Origin: Gammaproteobacteria bacterium
Lineage (GTDB): Bacteria; Pseudomonadota; Gammaproteobacteria; Pseudomonadales; Azotimanducaceae
Direction of reading: 5' to 3'
DNA: 7,747 bases
Assembly: GCA_002726925.1 (NCBI GenBank)
Contig: PBTJ01000072.1
Location: 23,778-31,524 of the forward strand
Shown here one piece after another: positions 5,868 through 7,747 of the stretch. The position numbers and the translations under genes are program-made. How positions within the stretch are numbered: position 1 is the stretch's first letter; the number at the start of each line of letters is the position of its first letter. The notes under the pieces were generated by a model that worked only from the letters and a program-made list of their open reading frames with translations, did not search any database and was not told where the DNA came from.

Positions 5868-6680
5868 ATGCCGAACAGTACAGCCGCCCGACTGGCCGAT
5901 ATTGAAAACGACGGCTATACCATTATTGAAAATGTCATGAGCGCAGAGCTGATGACCCGCATCCGAACAGAGCTTGGACCTTACTGTCAGGGCGAATACC
6001 TCGGTCGCAATAACTTCGAAGGCATACACACGGAAAGGGTTTATGCCTTGCTGGCAAAAGCCCCATCGATCGCTGAGATCATCGAGCATTCCACCACGCT
6101 AGAATTGATCGACCAGCTGCTACCGAAAAATTTTCTGCTTTCAGCGGCACTCTCCATCCTTGTACACCCCGGCGAAACACCCCAACCCTTCCACTATGAC
6201 GATGGCATTGCCGGCCTTCCTGTCTATAAGCCGCGTCCGCGCTTTGGCGTGAGCACAATTTGGGCATTCGATGATTTCGACGAGATCAATGGGGCTACCG
6301 AGGTGATTCCAGGCAGCCATCGCTGGGCAGAAGATCGTGAACCAAAAGAAGCTGAAGCGATTAAGGTGCTCATGCCGGCGGGATCAGTCGTGGTGTTCGA
6401 TGGCGCACTGATACATCGCGGCGGGGCCAATAACTCGAACACAGACCGGTTGGCCATTACCCCCCAGTACTGCAATCCGGGCCTTCGCCAGATCGAGAAC
6501 ATGGTGCTGTCGGTGCCGCCGTCTATCGCTGGCAACTACAGCGAGCGCATTCAAAATATGCTGGGCTACAACATCATTGAACCCAGCTTTATGGGTTACG
6601 TGGACGGCGTACACCCTCGAAAGCTGATTAACAGTACTTACCAAGGCCGCAAATATCGGCCCGAACTACCGCCTTCGTAA
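5868..6680 (+). CDS. Phytanoyl-CoA dioxygenase (PhyH) family Fe(II)/2-oxoglutarate oxygenase
   Basis: This 270-residue double-stranded beta-helix oxygenase hydroxylates an unknown substrate with O2 and 2-oxoglutarate, giving succinate and CO2. The iron ligands are visible as His109-x-Asp111 (QPFHYDD) and His183 (LIHRGGAN). Arg194 (DRLAITPQY), eleven residues after the distal His, is the expected 2-oxoglutarate carboxylate anchor. Other PhyH-family marks are the N-terminal 'DGYTIIENVMS' segment (15-25), NGATEVIPGSHRW (141-153), and AGSVVVFDGALIHRGG (171-186). The C-terminal LRQIENMVLSVPP and GYVDGVHP (243-250) are also typical. Length is normal. The family includes phytanoyl-CoA, ectoine and many uncharacterised hydroxylases, so phytanoyl-CoA is not implied. 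The gene is divergent from the SDR, which could oxidise the resulting alcohol. Confidence 0.93.
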   Translation: MPNSTAARLADIENDGYTIIENVMSAELMTRIRTELGPYCQGEYLGRNNFEGIHTERVYALLAKAPSIAEIIEHSTTLELIDQLLPKNFLLSAALSILVHPGETPQPFHYDDGIAGLPVYKPRPRFGVSTIWAFDDFDEINGATEVIPGSHRWAEDREPKEAEAIKVLMPAGSVVVFDGALIHRGGANNSNTDRLAITPQYCNPGLRQIENMVLSVPPSIAGNYSERIQNMLGYNIIEPSFMGYVDGVHPRKLINSTYQGRKYRPELPPS

Positions 6681-6822
6681 CGAATATCGCTGCCCATAAA
6701 CGTTATGCAGTTGGTTCCTAACCAGCAAAGCAGTGGCGGCGAAGTGCTTGCCTTAGTGCCTTTCGCCTGCCCATCCTTGGCAGCTAGCCGCGGCCGATAG
6801 CCGTTAAATTTAGGAAATGGTT
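6681..6822 (+). other. Hairpin-rich gap between dioxygenase gene and slyX
   Basis: No gene is apparent in these 142 bp. Three short inverted repeats are visible: TGGTT-CCT-AACCA near 6713-6725, GGCGAA (6738-6743) with TTCGCC (6762-6767) around an 18-nt loop, and CTGCC (6767-6771) with GGCAG (6779-6783) around a 7-nt loop. None is followed by a T-run, so none is a convincing intrinsic terminator, although they lie where the dioxygenase transcript should end. A TTGGCA box (6777-6782) resembles a -35 element, but the nearest -10-like TTAAAT (6804-6809) is 21 bp away, which is too far. Confidence 0.35.
6812..6815 (+). promoter_or_regulatory. Shine-Dalgarno AGGA that fixes the slyX start
   Basis: AGGA lies 7 nt before the ATG at 6823, an ideal distance. 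The upstream in-frame ATG at 6817 would begin only 1 nt after it and is unlikely to be used. This places slyX at 84 rather than 86 residues. Confidence 0.65.
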
Positions 6823-7077
6823 ATGCATTCGAAAAACACCAACCTGTCCGCTCAGGAACTGAACGCACAGGCGGCGCGCATCAGCGAGTTGGAGTCGCGC
6901 CTTGAATTTCAAGACGAAACCACTCAAAAACTGAATGACGAGATGGTGCAGCTGCAGAACAAGCTTTTCGCACACGAGAAACAGCTCAAGCACCTAAGCG
7001 AACGGCTGCAAGCTCTGATGGACAACGACGACGGCGCTGACCCCAATCAAGTAGAGCCACCACCACCGCACTATTAA
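6823..7077 (+). CDS. slyX: SlyX family small coiled-coil protein
   Basis: SlyX is a small proteobacterial protein of unknown biochemical role, often encoded near the peptidyl-prolyl isomerase gene slyD. This copy has 84 residues (family about 70-80). It shows a near-continuous coiled coil over about 11-66: ARISELESRLEFQDETTQKL contains the family's 'E-L-E-x-x-L-x-F-Q-E-x-T-I' motif, followed by LNDEMVQLQNKLFAHEKQ and LKHLSERLQALM. A short acidic linker (DNDDGADP) leads to the diagnostic proline-rich end PPPPHY. The start at 6823 is chosen for its AGGA spacing. No slyD is visible here, and its neighbours are unrelated metabolic genes. It converges with the downstream LLM gene, 13 bp between stop codons. 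Confidence 0.9.
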   Translation: MHSKNTNLSAQELNAQAARISELESRLEFQDETTQKLNDEMVQLQNKLFAHEKQLKHLSERLQALMDNDDGADPNQVEPPPPHY

Positions 7078-7090
7078 TACGTCTCAGGCG

Positions 7091-7747
7091 TCAGCCATTC
7101 ATGCTGCCCAAAAACTCCAGCGTGCGCGCATAGGCTCCGTCTTCGGTGTCCATGATCGCGGCGTTGAAGTCCGTCACACCCATGTCTTGAAAACGTTTGA
7201 TCTGACCACGCAGCTGATTCTCATCACCAACGATGGCGATATCCGCAGGTCCCGCAGCCCCTTCTCGATCTAACATCGCGCGGTAGCTTGGTAGCTGACC
7301 ATAGACCGTTAGATTCTGGGCAATTTTCTCCTTGGCATCGTCGATATTGGTGGTGAGTACGATGGGCATGCCAGCGACGATGTCAGGGTCGCTTTTCCCT
7401 GCCGCCTGAAAGCTGGGAATAATATGCTCTTCCATGGTTTTGGGACCCACCATCCAGGTATTCGTGCCATCGGCCATTTCGGCCGTCAGTTTGATCATGG
7501 TCGGCCCAAGTGCGGCCACCACCACAGGCACATCGGTGCCACCGGGAATGTCTAGCGTTAAGCCTTGCACACGGTACTGTTCGCCCTGAAAGCTCGCGGT
7601 TTCACCGCGCAGCAGCGGCATCAAAACGCTCAAATACTCGCGCATGTGCTTGGCTGGTTTGTCGTAGCTCATGCCGAACATATTCTCGATGACCACTTGA
7701 TGCGACAGCCCAATGCCCAGCGTAAACCGGTTGGTGGTGGCAGCCGC
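7091..7747 (-). CDS. LLM-class F420-dependent oxidoreductase (MSMEG_4879-like), 5'-truncated by the window edge
   Basis: The frame stays open to the window edge, so the true start lies beyond 7747; 218 C-terminal residues are present. Apparent starts inside the window, such as GTG at 7696, are internal codons, because the in-frame upstream residues (NRFTLGIGLSHQ) belong to the conserved barrel. The sequence resembles the MSMEG_4879-type F420-dependent subfamily. Supporting features are GIGLSHQVVIENMFG, the KHMREYLSVLMPLL helix, PVVVAALGPTMIKLTAEMADG, a W-M-x-GP-K/R-T segment, and LPSYRAMLDREG with IAIVGDE near the C-terminus. Members use F420 or flavin for hydride transfer, and their substrates are mostly unknown. 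It is only distantly similar to the LLM protein at 4081-5010, so it does not look like a recent duplicate. It is convergent with slyX. Confidence 0.9.
   Translation of the reverse strand, partial: AAATTNRFTLGIGLSHQVVIENMFGMSYDKPAKHMREYLSVLMPLLRGETASFQGEQYRVQGLTLDIPGGTDVPVVVAALGPTMIKLTAEMADGTNTWMVGPKTMEEHIIPSFQAAGKSDPDIVAGMPIVLTTNIDDAKEKIAQNLTVYGQLPSYRAMLDREGAAGPADIAIVGDENQLRGQIKRFQDMGVTDFNAAIMDTEDGAYARTLEFLGSMNG

Noticed and set aside
7091..7696. Treating the second LLM gene as complete, starting at GTG 7696.
   Set aside because: The frame continues upstream to the window edge with conserved family residues, so this GTG is an internal Val codon.

Overview
This window looks like chromosomal DNA from an aerobic, probably aquatic gammaproteobacterium. 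The main reasons are a SlyX gene, a TRAP-type carboxylate transporter, moderately high G+C, dense packing with start/stop overlaps, and an acyl-CoA and flavoenzyme gene mix common in marine Gammaproteobacteria. This assignment is an inference from gene content only. I see no rRNA, tRNA, CRISPR array, IS element, phage gene or obvious recent transfer.

Region 1 (1-3011, minus strand) is a tightly coupled TRAP transporter operon, read right to left: tatT (a lipoprotein with a TPR-like fold in its family), dctP (periplasmic binding protein), dctQ (small membrane subunit) and dctM (large permease, cut off by the window edge). Each junction overlaps, by 14, 4 and 4 bp.

Region 2 (3012-3194) is a divergent control region containing one perfect inverted repeat and weak promoter-like boxes.

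Region 3 (3195-5010, plus strand) holds an enoyl-CoA hydratase/isomerase-family (crotonase) gene. After 103 bp comes a luciferase-like (LLM) flavin/F420 oxidoreductase gene. The crotonase keeps one catalytic acid but has His where the second is expected. A 16-bp palindrome lies between the two genes.

Region 4 (5037-6680) is a divergent pair: a short-chain dehydrogenase/reductase (minus) and a phytanoyl-CoA dioxygenase-family Fe(II)/2-oxoglutarate oxygenase (plus). They are separated by 69 bp carrying a 37-bp imperfect dyad centred almost exactly in the gap.

Region 5 (6681-7747) has a hairpin-rich gap, slyX (plus), and a convergent second LLM oxidoreductase (minus), truncated by the window edge and resembling the MSMEG_4879 F420-dependent subfamily.

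Taken together, the window suggests uptake of an organic acid by TRAP and oxidative handling of acyl-CoA or hydrophobic substrates by a hydratase, two LLM flavoenzymes, an SDR and a dioxygenase. No substrate can be named from sequence. I did not find a clearly new multi-gene system. The best leads are the divergent SDR/dioxygenase unit with its dyad, the His-substituted crotonase, and possible F420 use in a gammaproteobacterium.
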